This document shows, one piece after another, positions 43,089 to 52,137 of a stretch of DNA of 64,000 nt. The notes beneath the pieces were generated by a model, which had not been told where the DNA came from, did not search any database, and saw only the letters and a program-made list of their open reading frames with translations. The position numbers and the translations under genes are program-made. Each line of letters begins with the position of its first letter. Within the stretch, counting starts at the first letter, position 1. Source of the stretch: Sphingomonas adhaesiva (GTDB lineage Bacteria; Pseudomonadota; Alphaproteobacteria; Sphingomonadales; Sphingomonadaceae); assembly GCF_002374855.1 (NCBI RefSeq), contig NZ_NWVC01000002.1:62001-126000 (forward strand), written 5' to 3'.

Positions 43089-46000
43089 TCAGAACTGGAT
43101 GCGCGTGGTCAGCGCGAAGCGCCGGTCGTTCTTGAAGTAGCTGCGCGGCGCCAGCTGGCCTTCGGCGTTGATGACCGAATAGGTCTTCGTCACGCTGTCC
43201 AGCAGGTTGACCGCCTGCACGCCGATCTTGAACTGCTTGCTGACCGTATACAGGATCGTCCCGTCCAGCTGGCCGAAGTTGCCCGAATAGATCGGCAGGA
43301 ACGGCGCGATCTCGTCACGCACCGTCAGCACGTACTTCGACCGCCAATTGTACGCCGCGCGCAGCGACAACGGCCCCTTTTCGTAGAAGACGGTGGCGTT
43401 CACCGTATGCTTCGACAGGCCTTCCAGCGGCAGGCGCGATACGTCGATCGTGGTGGTCGGCGACGTCGCCTGCGCCGCGCGGCCCTGCGGGATGTTCGAC
43501 GGATCGACGTAGGTGTAGTTGGCCTGCACCCCCAGCCCCGACAGGAAGCCGGGCAGGAAATCGTAGGTCTGCTGGTAGGAGACCTCGAACCCCTTCACAT
43601 TGCTGTGACCCTCGGCGTTCTGCGGGCCGACGAACAGCACGTCCTGCGTCACGCCGTTGTTGGTGTACGACCGCGTCTGCGCCACGTTCGAGACGATGAC
43701 GTTGCTCAGGTCCTTGTAGAACAGCGCCGCGGTCAGCGTGCCGACGCGCGCGAAATACCATTCGGCGGTCAGATCGAACTGGTTCGCTTCGACCGGGCGC
43801 AGCAGCGCGTTCGAATTGCGCGTCGTCCCGTCCAGCCGGAAGACCGAGATGCCGGTCGCCGGCGCGATCTGGATCGTGCTCTGCAACTGGTCGAAGCCCG
43901 GGCGCGAGATCGCCTTGGAATAGGCGAAGCGCGTGATCAGGTTCGGCGTCAGCCCGACCTTCAGGTTGAAGCTGGGCAGCCAGTGGTCGAAGCGGTTGCG
44001 CGTCACCTGGTTGACCGCCGCGCCGTTCGAGAAGGCGAGGATCGACTGCTGCTGCGCCGCGGTCAGCTGACAGAAGGGGCTGGTCTGCGCCGGCTGCGAA
44101 CAGAAGGCGCCGACGCTGCCGCCGCTGCCGATGATCTGCGCCTGCGTCGGGAAGGTGAAGAAGCCGTTCGCGTCGTCGGTCGTCTGGACGTAGCGCAGGC
44201 CGATATTGCCCGACAGCTTCACCCCGCCCAGCAGGTCGGTGCCCTGCGTCCCGAAGTCGAGCCGCGCATAGGCCGCCTTGGTCTCCTCAGAGTTGGTATA
44301 GACCTCGTTCGGCAGGAACGGCGTGCCCGTCAGCACGCCCGCGCGCTGGCCGGTCGGCACCCAGCCGCCGGCATTGGCGCCCTTCTGCGTCTGCCAGATC
44401 GCGTTGATCGCCTGCGCCTGCGCGGCGACCCGCGCGTAATCGGCGGCCGGGTTGCCGTTGATGTAGAACGAACCCAGCCCCGCCGGACCGTTGCCACGAT
44501 ACTGGTTGTCGAAGCTGTCGAAGCCATAGGTGCCCGGCTGCGTATCCGCGAAGGTCACCGGGCCGCTGCCCGACCACGTCTCGCTCAGCACGCCCCAGTT
44601 GTAGAGCGTGTAGCGCACCGTCTGGTCGCGATCGGCGTAGCGCGCGCCGACCTTGGCACGCTTCAGGAAGCCGGCATCGTCGAAATCATAGGTGGCATCG
44701 CCGCGGAATGCCCATTCGTGGCCCTTGTTGTCCTCGAAATGGTCCATCGCCGCGCGATAGTAGCTGTTGCGCGGATCGGCGAAATATGCGCCGCTGTCCT
44801 GCCCGTTGGGCGCCACGAACCGGATGTCGGGGGTGTCGCCGGTAACGTCCAGCGCCACATCGGCGAAGGTCGCGCCATAGACCGAGAGGTCGGTCTGCTT
44901 CGTGGTCGATTCGACATACTGGCCGTCGAAGTTGAACGACAGCCGGTCGGTCGCCTGCCACTTCACGTTGCCGCCGAAGTCGTTGGTGATCGCGCGTCCC
45001 TGCACCCCGCGGTTCGACAGCTGGGTGATCATGCCGCGCTGCTGCCCGCCGGCGGGGGTGTAGCCGCGATCGATCGAGATCACGCCGGTGCGGAACAGCC
45101 CGTCGTCGCCATAGGTGTAGCTGGTGCCCGCCGCCGGGAAGGTCAGCCGGTCGATCGAATCGGGCGCGGTTTCCACCGTATGCTCGCCCCAGGTCTGCTT
45201 GGCGTCGCTGCGCACGAACTGCAGCGTCGCCAGCAGCGACTTGTCGTTCGATTCGAACTGCAGCGCCGCCGCCGCGCCGAACCGCTCGCGGTTGAACTGC
45301 TGCGTGCGGGCGCCGGCGCCGACCGGGGCATAGACCAGCTGCCCGGCGGCCAGCCCCGGCATCGTGTCCGTCTCGTTCACGCCATCGCCGTTGATGTCGC
45401 GCGAACCGTTGAAGCGCGCCTGGTAATTGGTGACCTGAAGCCCGTCGGCGCGGCTGAACAGCTGCGAATAGGACGCGCCCGCCATCACCCCGAACCGGCC
45501 GATCGACGTATCGAAATTGTGCGTGATGAGCCCCGACACCGCCGGCCCGCCCTTCTCCGCGAAATCGCCGTAGTTCATGTCGGCGGACAGATAGGCGACC
45601 GACTCGCGGCTATCGAACGGCTTGCGGGTGTTGAGGTTGACCGATCCGGCGATCCCGCCCTCGATCTGGTCGGCGGTCATGTTCTTGTAGACCTCGACCG
45701 ACCCGAGCAGCTCGGGGGAGACGTCCTGGAAGTTGAGCGCGCGCCCGCCGTTGGCGGAGAAGGTGTCGCGGCCGTTGAACTCCGACCGGACGTAGTTCAG
45801 CCCGCGGATGACCACGCCCGATCCCTCGACCGAAAAATGGTCCGGGTCGCTGCCCGCGGCGAAGCGGGTGATCGACACGCCCGGCACGCGCTGCAACGCC
45901 TCGGTCACCGAACGGTCGGGCAGCGCGCCGATATCCTGCGCGGTGATCGCGTCGACGACGGTATCGGCGTTGCGCTTCAGGTCCTGCGCATTGGCGAGGC

Positions 46001-46208
46001 TGGCGCGGATGCCGGTGATAACGATCTCGTTGCCCGCCTCAGCGGGGGCGTCGGGCGCGGTGGCGGCGGCGTCGCCCTGCGGCGGCGTCGCGGGCGCGAC
46101 CTGTGCGATGGCGGGCGCGGCGACGGCCAGCGCCCAGACGGATGCGCCGGTGCCCAGCAACTGCGCGATGCCGCGACGCGCGATGCGCGAATCGATCCGA
46201 TGGCTCAT
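43089..46208 (-). CDS. TonB-dependent outer-membrane receptor
   Basis: A 1039-residue receptor of the large oligosaccharide-importing type. A signal peptide (to about AIAQ, residue 36) and a proline/alanine linker precede a TonB-box-like EIVITG. The plug domain follows (ADTVVDAITAQDIGALPDRSVTEALQRVPGVSITRF, VVIRGLNYVRSEFNGRDTF, IAGSVNLNTRKPF). The 22-stranded barrel ends in RFALTTRIQF, with a terminal Phe as required for outer-membrane insertion. ATG 46208 with GGGGGATATCGA upstream is preferred over an open extension. By context it imports beta-glucan oligosaccharides. It is divergent from the halogenase-like operon, and the shared 184-base region holds the LacI-type palindrome. Confidence 0.94.
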   Translation of the reverse strand: MSHRIDSRIARRGIAQLLGTGASVWALAVAAPAIAQVAPATPPQGDAAATAPDAPAEAGNEIVITGIRASLANAQDLKRNADTVVDAITAQDIGALPDRSVTEALQRVPGVSITRFAAGSDPDHFSVEGSGVVIRGLNYVRSEFNGRDTFSANGGRALNFQDVSPELLGSVEVYKNMTADQIEGGIAGSVNLNTRKPFDSRESVAYLSADMNYGDFAEKGGPAVSGLITHNFDTSIGRFGVMAGASYSQLFSRADGLQVTNYQARFNGSRDINGDGVNETDTMPGLAAGQLVYAPVGAGARTQQFNRERFGAAAALQFESNDKSLLATLQFVRSDAKQTWGEHTVETAPDSIDRLTFPAAGTSYTYGDDGLFRTGVISIDRGYTPAGGQQRGMITQLSNRGVQGRAITNDFGGNVKWQATDRLSFNFDGQYVESTTKQTDLSVYGATFADVALDVTGDTPDIRFVAPNGQDSGAYFADPRNSYYRAAMDHFEDNKGHEWAFRGDATYDFDDAGFLKRAKVGARYADRDQTVRYTLYNWGVLSETWSGSGPVTFADTQPGTYGFDSFDNQYRGNGPAGLGSFYINGNPAADYARVAAQAQAINAIWQTQKGANAGGWVPTGQRAGVLTGTPFLPNEVYTNSEETKAAYARLDFGTQGTDLLGGVKLSGNIGLRYVQTTDDANGFFTFPTQAQIIGSGGSVGAFCSQPAQTSPFCQLTAAQQQSILAFSNGAAVNQVTRNRFDHWLPSFNLKVGLTPNLITRFAYSKAISRPGFDQLQSTIQIAPATGISVFRLDGTTRNSNALLRPVEANQFDLTAEWYFARVGTLTAALFYKDLSNVIVSNVAQTRSYTNNGVTQDVLFVGPQNAEGHSNVKGFEVSYQQTYDFLPGFLSGLGVQANYTYVDPSNIPQGRAAQATSPTTTIDVSRLPLEGLSKHTVNATVFYEKGPLSLRAAYNWRSKYVLTVRDEIAPFLPIYSGNFGQLDGTILYTVSKQFKIGVQAVNLLDSVTKTYSVINAEGQLAPRSYFKNDRRFALTTRIQF

Positions 46209-46343
46209 TCGATATCCCCCCCGAAGCGGTACGTTTCTCGTCGGCCGGTTCCGGCCGCTCCCGATGCGCCATACGCGCAAAGAGAACGTTCACAATAGAC
46301 AAAAACACAAAAGTTTCTAGAGCGTCCCAAAGCGGGCGCGGGA

Positions 46344-46363
46344 CTGTGGTAACGTTACCACAG
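46344..46363. promoter_or_regulatory. 20-bp perfect palindrome, LacI-type operator
   Basis: CTGTGGTAACGTTACCACAG is a perfect palindrome centred on AACGTT, the core typical of LacI/GalR-family operators. It sits in the 184-base region between the divergent TonB-receptor operon and the halogenase-like operon, 30 bases before the ATG at 46393 and about 136 bases from the receptor start. The regulator at 40123-41178 is the likely ligand. The A-rich stretch 46270-46320 is the probable promoter area for the receptor. Confidence 0.75.
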
Positions 46364-46392
46364 CAAGGGGTTCGCGGAGGGGGCGACAGGCG

Positions 46393-47871
46393 ATGCGGGT
46401 GGTGATTGTCGGCGGCGGCACGGCCGGATGGATGACCGCCGCAGCGCTCGCCCGGCTGGTCCCCGCCGCGCAGGCCGAGATCGTGCTGATCGAGTCGGAG
46501 GAGATCGGCATCGTCGGCGTGGGCGAGGCGACGCTGCCGCACATCCGCGCCTTCAACACCCGGATCGGCATCGACGAGGCCGATTTCATGCGCGCGACCG
46601 GCGCGACGTTCAAGCTGGGGATCGAGTTTCGCGACTGGGCGCGCATCGGTGACAGCTACATCCACCCGTTCGGGGTGTTCGGGCGCGATACCGACGGGGT
46701 CGGCTTTCACCATTATCTGGCGCGCGCCGGGCAGATCGGGCGGTTGCAGGACTTCTCGCTGCCGGTCGTCGCGGCGCGCGCCGCGCGCTTCGCCCCGCCC
46801 GCCGACGACCCCGAATCGCTGCTGTCGACCTATGGCTATGCCTATCAGTTCGATGCCACCCGCTACGCGCCCTATCTGCGCGCGCGGGCGGAGGCGGACG
46901 GGGCGCAGCGGATCGAGGGGCGCGTGGTGGCGGTGGAGCACGATGCCGGCGACGGCCGCGTCACCGCAGTGCGGCTGGCGGACGGGCGCGCGGTGGCGGG
47001 CGACCTGTTCGTCGACTGTTCGGGGTTCCGCGCGCTGCTGATCGGCGACACGCTGGGCGAGCCGTTCGAGGACTGGTCGCGCTGGCTGCCGTGCGACCGC
47101 GCGGTCGCGGTGCCGTGCGCGTCCGAAGGCCCGCTGCTTCCCTATACCAGCGCGGTGGCGATGCCCGCCGGGTGGCGCTGGCGAATCCCGCTGCAGCACC
47201 GCGTCGGCAACGGCTATGTCTATTCCAGCGCGCATCTGGATGACGATGCCGCACGCGACGCGCTGCTCGCCGCGATCGAGGGACCGGCGCTGGCCGAGCC
47301 GCGGATACTGCGCTTCCGCGCCGGGCGGCGCCCGCGCGGCTGGGTCGACAATGTCGTCGCGATCGGGCTGGCGGGCGGGTTCCTGGAGCCGCTGGAGTCG
47401 ACCAGCATCTATCTGATCCAGATCGCGATCACCGCGCTGGTCGAGCTGTTCCCGGACGGCACGATCGACCCCGCCGACCGCGACGAGTTCAACCGCGTGC
47501 TGGCGATCGAATATGACCGCATCCGCGACTTCCTGATCCTCCACTATCATGCCACCGAGCGCGACGATTCGACGTTCTGGACGCAGATGCGCACCATGGC
47601 GGTGCCCGACACGTTGGCGCGCAAGATGGCGCTGTTCCGCGCGCGCGGGCGCGTCGAAACCTATCGCGAGGGGGTGTTCCTGGAACCGAGCTGGATCGCG
47701 GTCTACCTGGGGCAGAGGGTCGTGCCGACGGGGTATGACCAGCGCGCCGACGCGCCCGACGAAACGCAACTGGCGCGCGCGATCGAGCGGCTGCACGCCG
47801 CCACCGCCGCCGCCGCGCGCGCGATGCCCGACCACCGCGACTATATCGCGTCGATCGGCGCCGCGGCATGA
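46393..47871 (+). CDS. Tryptophan-halogenase-family flavoprotein (first of three)
   Basis: A 492-residue FAD-dependent protein of the tryptophan 7-halogenase family. It has FAD-binding GGGTAGW near the N-terminus, the halogenase lysine K74 in TFKLGIEF, the W-x-W-x-I-P signature at 261-266 (WRWRIP) and the conserved glutamate E335 in LEPLESTSIYLI. Family hallmarks for halogenation are thus present. However, such genes are frequently found next to TonB receptors and glycoside hydrolases in sphingomonads, Caulobacter and Xanthomonas, where a role in sugar metabolism rather than in natural-product halogenation is suspected. It is the first gene after the palindrome and overlaps the next gene by 4 bases. 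Confidence 0.87.
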   Translation: MRVVIVGGGTAGWMTAAALARLVPAAQAEIVLIESEEIGIVGVGEATLPHIRAFNTRIGIDEADFMRATGATFKLGIEFRDWARIGDSYIHPFGVFGRDTDGVGFHHYLARAGQIGRLQDFSLPVVAARAARFAPPADDPESLLSTYGYAYQFDATRYAPYLRARAEADGAQRIEGRVVAVEHDAGDGRVTAVRLADGRAVAGDLFVDCSGFRALLIGDTLGEPFEDWSRWLPCDRAVAVPCASEGPLLPYTSAVAMPAGWRWRIPLQHRVGNGYVYSSAHLDDDAARDALLAAIEGPALAEPRILRFRAGRRPRGWVDNVVAIGLAGGFLEPLESTSIYLIQIAITALVELFPDGTIDPADRDEFNRVLAIEYDRIRDFLILHYHATERDDSTFWTQMRTMAVPDTLARKMALFRARGRVETYREGVFLEPSWIAVYLGQRVVPTGYDQRADAPDETQLARAIERLHAATAAAARAMPDHRDYIASIGAAA

Positions 47872-49211
47872 GCGCGCCGATCCGTACCATCGCGGTGGTC
47901 GGCGACGGGATTGCCGCCTGGACCGCCGCCGCCGCGCTGGCGGTGCGGCTGCCCGGCGTGCGCGTCGCGATGGTCCCGCACGCCGCCCGCCACCGCGCGA
48001 TGGTGGACGTGGTCGGCGCCACCACGCCCGCCGCGCTGCCGTTCCACGCCGACATCGGCTGGGACTGGCGCGATGCGCTGGCGCGTGCGGGCGGCGCGAT
48101 CCGGCTGGGGACGCAGGTGTCGGGACGCGACGATTACCTCCATGCCTATGGCGCGGTCGGCCACGCCATCGGCGCCCGCCCCTTTCCCGCCGTCTGGGCG
48201 GCGCACGGCACCCGGCCGTTCCATGATTACGCACCGGGGGCGCGGCTGGGGCTGGCGGGCAAGGCGCCCTCGCGCGATCCCGCGCTGGCGGAGGCGATCT
48301 TCGGGCTGGTGCTCGACCCCGATCGCTACGCGCGCGCGGTGGAGGGCTACGCCCGGCATCGCGGCGTGATGGTGCCCGCCGCCCCGCTGGCGGACGTGGC
48401 GCACGGAGACCGCGGCGTGACCGCGCTGCATCTGGCGGACGGCACGCACCTGACCGCGGACCTTTACGTCGATGCGACTGGACGCGAGCGGCGGCTCGCC
48501 CCGCCCGGCGAGGAGGCGGCGTGGGACGACTGGAGCGGATGGTTCCCCTACACCGCGCTGACGATCACCTCGGCACCGGCGGACCCGGCGCTCCCCTCGC
48601 TCGACCGGATGACGATCGCGGATGACGCGATCACGGTCGCGACCCATCTGCCGGACCGCACGATCCACCTGCGCCTCGCCCGCGCGGGGGCGGCGGATGC
48701 GGATACGCTTGTCCCCGGTCGCGGGCAGCGCGGCTGGACCGGCAATGTCGTTGCCGTCGGAGAGGCACACGTCGTCCTGCCGCCGGTGCAGGGCCTGCCG
48801 TTCCACTGGCTGCATACCGGGATCGACCGGATCGTCGCGCTGCTGCCGGGGGCTGACCTCGCCGCGGTGGAGGTCGACCACTACAACCGCACCGCCAATG
48901 AGGAAGCGGACCGGCTGCGCGACCTGCTGCTCGCGCATCTGCCGCTGACGGATGACGCGCCCGATACGCTGCGCGATACCGTCACCGACTTCGCGCGGCG
49001 GCTGCGCTGGCGGCAACGCGATGGCGAGGGCTTTGCGCGTGACGATTGGGCGCAGATCCTGTTCGGGCGCGGCATCCGCCCCGCGCGCCTGCCGCAGGGG
49101 GGCGATGCCGAACAGGAGCGGCATCTGCTGGACGCGATCGACCGCCGCCTGACCGCCGCGGTCGCCGCCGCGCCCGATCACCGCATGTTTCTGGAAGGAC
49201 TGATCCGATGA
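47868..49211 (+). CDS. Degenerate tryptophan-halogenase-like protein (second of three)
   Basis: A 447-residue paralogue of its neighbours in which key motifs have decayed. The FAD loop reads GDGIAAW instead of GGGTAGW, the halogenase lysine segment TFKLGI is replaced by unrelated sequence, no W-x-W-x-I-P is found, and the LEPLEST glutamate region reads LPPVQGLPFHWLHTG. The overall order of structural elements (LYVDATGRERRLAP, GWTGNVVAVGEAHVV) is retained, so it folds similarly but is unlikely to halogenate. The frame is intact and translation is coupled on both sides (4-base overlaps), arguing that it is made and kept, possibly as a partner subunit. Confidence 0.8.
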   Translation: MSAPIRTIAVVGDGIAAWTAAAALAVRLPGVRVAMVPHAARHRAMVDVVGATTPAALPFHADIGWDWRDALARAGGAIRLGTQVSGRDDYLHAYGAVGHAIGARPFPAVWAAHGTRPFHDYAPGARLGLAGKAPSRDPALAEAIFGLVLDPDRYARAVEGYARHRGVMVPAAPLADVAHGDRGVTALHLADGTHLTADLYVDATGRERRLAPPGEEAAWDDWSGWFPYTALTITSAPADPALPSLDRMTIADDAITVATHLPDRTIHLRLARAGAADADTLVPGRGQRGWTGNVVAVGEAHVVLPPVQGLPFHWLHTGIDRIVALLPGADLAAVEVDHYNRTANEEADRLRDLLLAHLPLTDDAPDTLRDTVTDFARRLRWRQRDGEGFARDDWAQILFGRGIRPARLPQGGDAEQERHLLDAIDRRLTAAVAAAPDHRMFLEGLIR

Positions 49212-50707
49212 CCGCGCTTCCCGTCCGCGAGGTGGTGATCGTCGGCGGGGGCACCGCCGGCTGGATGGCCGCCGCCGCGCTGTCGCGCTTCCTGCCGCGC
49301 GCGCGCACGCGCATCCGCCTGGTCGAAAGCGAGGAAATCGGCACCGTCGGGGTCGGCGAGGCGACGATCCCGACGATCCAGACGTTCAACCGGATGCTGG
49401 GCATCGATGAGGATGCGTTCGTCGCCGCCACCGGCGGCACGTTCAAGCTCGGCATCCAGTTCGAACACTGGCGCGCGGTCGGCGACCGCTATTTCCACCC
49501 GTTCGGCCAGTTCGGCCAGGATATCGACGGGCTGAGCTTCCACCAGTTGTTCCTGAAGCTGGCCGGGCAGCGGCGCTGCGCCGACCTTTGGCATTACGCC
49601 CCCTGCGCGGTGGCGGCGTCGGCGGGGCGGTTCGCGCGCGTCGCGGAGGGCGAGGCACCCTTCCCGCTCCCCTACGCCTTCCACTTCGACGCCGGGCGCT
49701 ATGCGCGCTTCCTGCGCGATTATGCAGAGGCGCGCGGGGTGGAGCGGATCGAGGGGCGGGTCGCCGATGTCGCGCAGCATGCCGATACCGGCTTCGTCCA
49801 GGCGGTGCGGCTGGCGGACGGGCGGCGCGTCGATGGCGAATTGTTCGTCGATTGCTCGGGCTTTCGCGGGCTGTTGATCGAAGGCGCGCTGGCCAGCGGC
49901 TATGAGGACTGGCGCCACTGGCTGCCGTGCGACCGCGCCGTCGCCGTCCCGACCGCGCGCGACGGCGCGCCGGTCCCCTATACCCGCGCGATCGCGCAGG
50001 GTGCGGGCTGGCAATGGCGCATCCCGCTGCAACACCGCACCGGCAACGGCTATGTCTATTCCAGCGCGCATGTCGACGACGATGCCGCGCAGGCCGCGCT
50101 GCTGGACGCGGTGGAGGGTGAGGTGCTGGCCGAGCCGCGCCGGCTGTCGTTCGTCACCGGGCGACGGCGGCGGTTCTGGAACCGCAACGTCGTCGCGCTG
50201 GGGCTGGCGGGCGGGTTCCTGGAGCCGCTGGAATCGACCTCGATCCACCTCATACAGACGGGCATCGCCAAATTGCTGGCGCTGTTCCCGGACGCCGGCT
50301 TCTCACCGGTGGAGGCGGAGGAATATGACCGGCTGATGCGCGGCGCCTATGACGGCGTGCGCGATTTCATCATCCTGCACTATCACGCGACGCAGCGCGA
50401 CGACACGCCGTTCTGGCGACACGTGCGCACGATGGAGGTGCCCGACAGCCTGCGCCGCAAGATCGAGCTGTTCCGCGTCCACGGCCGCTTCTTCCGCTAC
50501 GACGACGAACTGTTCTCGCTCGCCAGCTGGACCGCGGTGCTACTGGGTCAGGGGATCGTCCCCGCCGCCTACGACCCGGTCGTCGACGTGCTGGACGAGG
50601 ATCGGCTGGCCGGGACGCTGGAGCGCCTGCGCCACGCGATCCTGGCGCAGACGCGCGCGATGCCGTCCCATGCGGACTTCATCGCGCGCCACTGCGCCGC
50701 CCGGTAG
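49208..50707 (+). CDS. Tryptophan-halogenase-family flavoprotein (third of three)
   Basis: A 499-residue paralogue of the first flavoprotein with all signatures: VIVGGGTAGWMAAAAL (FAD), K80 in TFKLGIQFEHW, WQWRIP at 268-273 and E342 in LEPLESTSIHLIQ. It is the last gene of the flavoprotein operon and is convergent with the GH16 gene three bases away. Substrate is unknown. Retention of the catalytic lysine and glutamate suggests real halogenase-type or related flavin chemistry; a flavin reductase partner is not in the window. Confidence 0.87.
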   Translation: MTALPVREVVIVGGGTAGWMAAAALSRFLPRARTRIRLVESEEIGTVGVGEATIPTIQTFNRMLGIDEDAFVAATGGTFKLGIQFEHWRAVGDRYFHPFGQFGQDIDGLSFHQLFLKLAGQRRCADLWHYAPCAVAASAGRFARVAEGEAPFPLPYAFHFDAGRYARFLRDYAEARGVERIEGRVADVAQHADTGFVQAVRLADGRRVDGELFVDCSGFRGLLIEGALASGYEDWRHWLPCDRAVAVPTARDGAPVPYTRAIAQGAGWQWRIPLQHRTGNGYVYSSAHVDDDAAQAALLDAVEGEVLAEPRRLSFVTGRRRRFWNRNVVALGLAGGFLEPLESTSIHLIQTGIAKLLALFPDAGFSPVEAEEYDRLMRGAYDGVRDFIILHYHATQRDDTPFWRHVRTMEVPDSLRRKIELFRVHGRFFRYDDELFSLASWTAVLLGQGIVPAAYDPVVDVLDEDRLAGTLERLRHAILAQTRAMPSHADFIARHCAAR

Positions 50708-50710
50708 CGG

Positions 50711-52111
50711 CTATTTCGCCGCCGGCGCGGCCCAGAAGCGGACATGCTCGACGGTCATCCGCTGCGGAAAGGCGGCATCGTCGATCCCCTTCGCCCCCGC
50801 CCAGTCGCCGCCGACCGCGACGTTCAGGATCAGATTGTAGGGGCGATTGAACGGCCATTCGCGCATCCCGTCGCCGGGCTTGCGCTCCACCCGCATGTAC
50901 GACCGGCCGTCGACGCCGATGGTGATCGCATCGGGTTGCCAGTCGAGCTGATAGTCGTGGGCCGCGGTGCAGGCGCCCGCCACGCGCGTCTGGGCGCCGC
51001 GCTGGCTGTTGCTGGCGTGGTTGTACGCGGCGCTGTGCACGGTCGCGTGGGACATTTCCGGCTCCGATCCGACCATCTCCATGATGTCGATCTCGCCCGC
51101 GTCCGGCCATGCGCCATCGGGGGGCAGCAGCCAGATCGCCGGCCAGCTGCCACGCCCGCACGGCAGCGTCGCGCGCACCTCGTAAAAGCCGTAGCCGAGC
51201 GTCCGGCGCGTCACCATCCGCGCGGAGGTGTAATCCTCCCCGCCCCAGTCGGCGAAGCGCGCCTTGGGCAGCGTTTCGCGCCGCGCCTCGATCACCAGCG
51301 CGCCCTTCTCGATCCGCGCGTTTTCCGGGCGGCCGTCGGCATAATATTGGCGCTCGTTATTGTACCAGCCGGCGGCGTTGCGCGCAGTGTCGAACCGCCA
51401 GTTGGCGCGGTCGATCGCAGTCCCGTCGAATTCGTCCGCCCAGGTCGGGCGACCGGCGGGCACCGCCATCGGGCGATGCGCCTCCTGGTTGGTCGCGCCC
51501 ATCGCGTGCGCGGTCGAAGGCAGCGGCGCAGTGTTGGCGGCGGCGGGTGCGGCACCCGCCTTGCGCTTCAGGTCCAGCACGAAGGCCGGCCCCAGATCGA
51601 CCGTCAGGTTGGCGACCGACAGTTGCAGGGACGCCTGCAATTCGCCCGCCGGGTAATCGCGATCGGCGACGCCGCGCAGCTCCACCATCGCCCAGTCGCT
51701 CCCGATCGTCGGTGCGCCCTTCAGCACCTGGTCATAGGGCGCGTGCGATTGCGTGATCCCCGCGAACGGCAGCGTCACGCGCTCGCCCGCCGCCGCCTTG
51801 GGCGCGCGCGCCCAGAAGGCGAAGACCAGCGGATCGCCCTTCGCCACCGCGCGGGTGATCGGCACGTTGGCGCCATCGTCCCACGGATGCGCGCCGGGCG
51901 CCTTCACCTCGATGCGGATCGCGCGGCCGCCCTGCACGCCGGCATCCTCGATCCCGCGCGCCTTGTGGTTCCCCCCATAGGGCACCCAGCCCGCCGCCAC
52001 GTCGTTCACGGCATAGGACAGGATATCCGTCCCCTGCTGCGCGACGGACGGCGCCGCCATCGCCAATGCCAGCGCCGACACGATCGCGGCGCGCATATGC
52101 ATCCTGCCCAT
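50711..52111 (-). CDS. Glycoside hydrolase family 16 beta-glucanase (laminarinase/lichenase type)
   Basis: A 466-residue exported enzyme. A signal peptide (MRAAIVSALALAMAAPSVAQ after a short leader) is followed by a carbohydrate-binding-like beta-sandwich (about 25-185; VNDVAAGWVPYGGNHKARGIED). The GH16 catalytic domain covers about 215-466 with the signature GEIDIMEM, in which the two glutamates flanking DIM are nucleophile and acid/base, and the aromatic strands WPAIWLLPPDG and SHATVHSAAYNH. GH16 members with this motif cut beta-1,3 or mixed beta-1,3-1,4 glucans. Three clustered ATGs (52111, 52102, 52096) are possible starts; 52111 follows GGGGAGAGGGAAGG. Confidence 0.92.
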   Translation of the reverse strand: MGRMHMRAAIVSALALAMAAPSVAQQGTDILSYAVNDVAAGWVPYGGNHKARGIEDAGVQGGRAIRIEVKAPGAHPWDDGANVPITRAVAKGDPLVFAFWARAPKAAAGERVTLPFAGITQSHAPYDQVLKGAPTIGSDWAMVELRGVADRDYPAGELQASLQLSVANLTVDLGPAFVLDLKRKAGAAPAAANTAPLPSTAHAMGATNQEAHRPMAVPAGRPTWADEFDGTAIDRANWRFDTARNAAGWYNNERQYYADGRPENARIEKGALVIEARRETLPKARFADWGGEDYTSARMVTRRTLGYGFYEVRATLPCGRGSWPAIWLLPPDGAWPDAGEIDIMEMVGSEPEMSHATVHSAAYNHASNSQRGAQTRVAGACTAAHDYQLDWQPDAITIGVDGRSYMRVERKPGDGMREWPFNRPYNLILNVAVGGDWAGAKGIDDAAFPQRMTVEHVRFWAAPAAK

Positions 52112-52137
52112 CCTTCCCTCTCCCCTGTTGTGCGTCG

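Noticed and set aside
40228..43140. A plus-strand open frame of 970 codons opposite the LacI and GH9 genes
   Set aside because: It crosses two real genes and the gap between them in antisense; arginine-rich and without motifs.
43407..46298. A plus-strand open frame of 963 codons opposite the TonB receptor
   Set aside because: Composition is R/A/V/G-biased with no recognisable domain; the minus-strand receptor is unmistakable.
46393..50707. Natural-product halogenase cluster
   Set aside because: Although the flavoproteins belong to the tryptophan halogenase family, there are no peptide synthetase, polyketide or other biosynthetic genes; the surroundings are glycan-utilisation genes.
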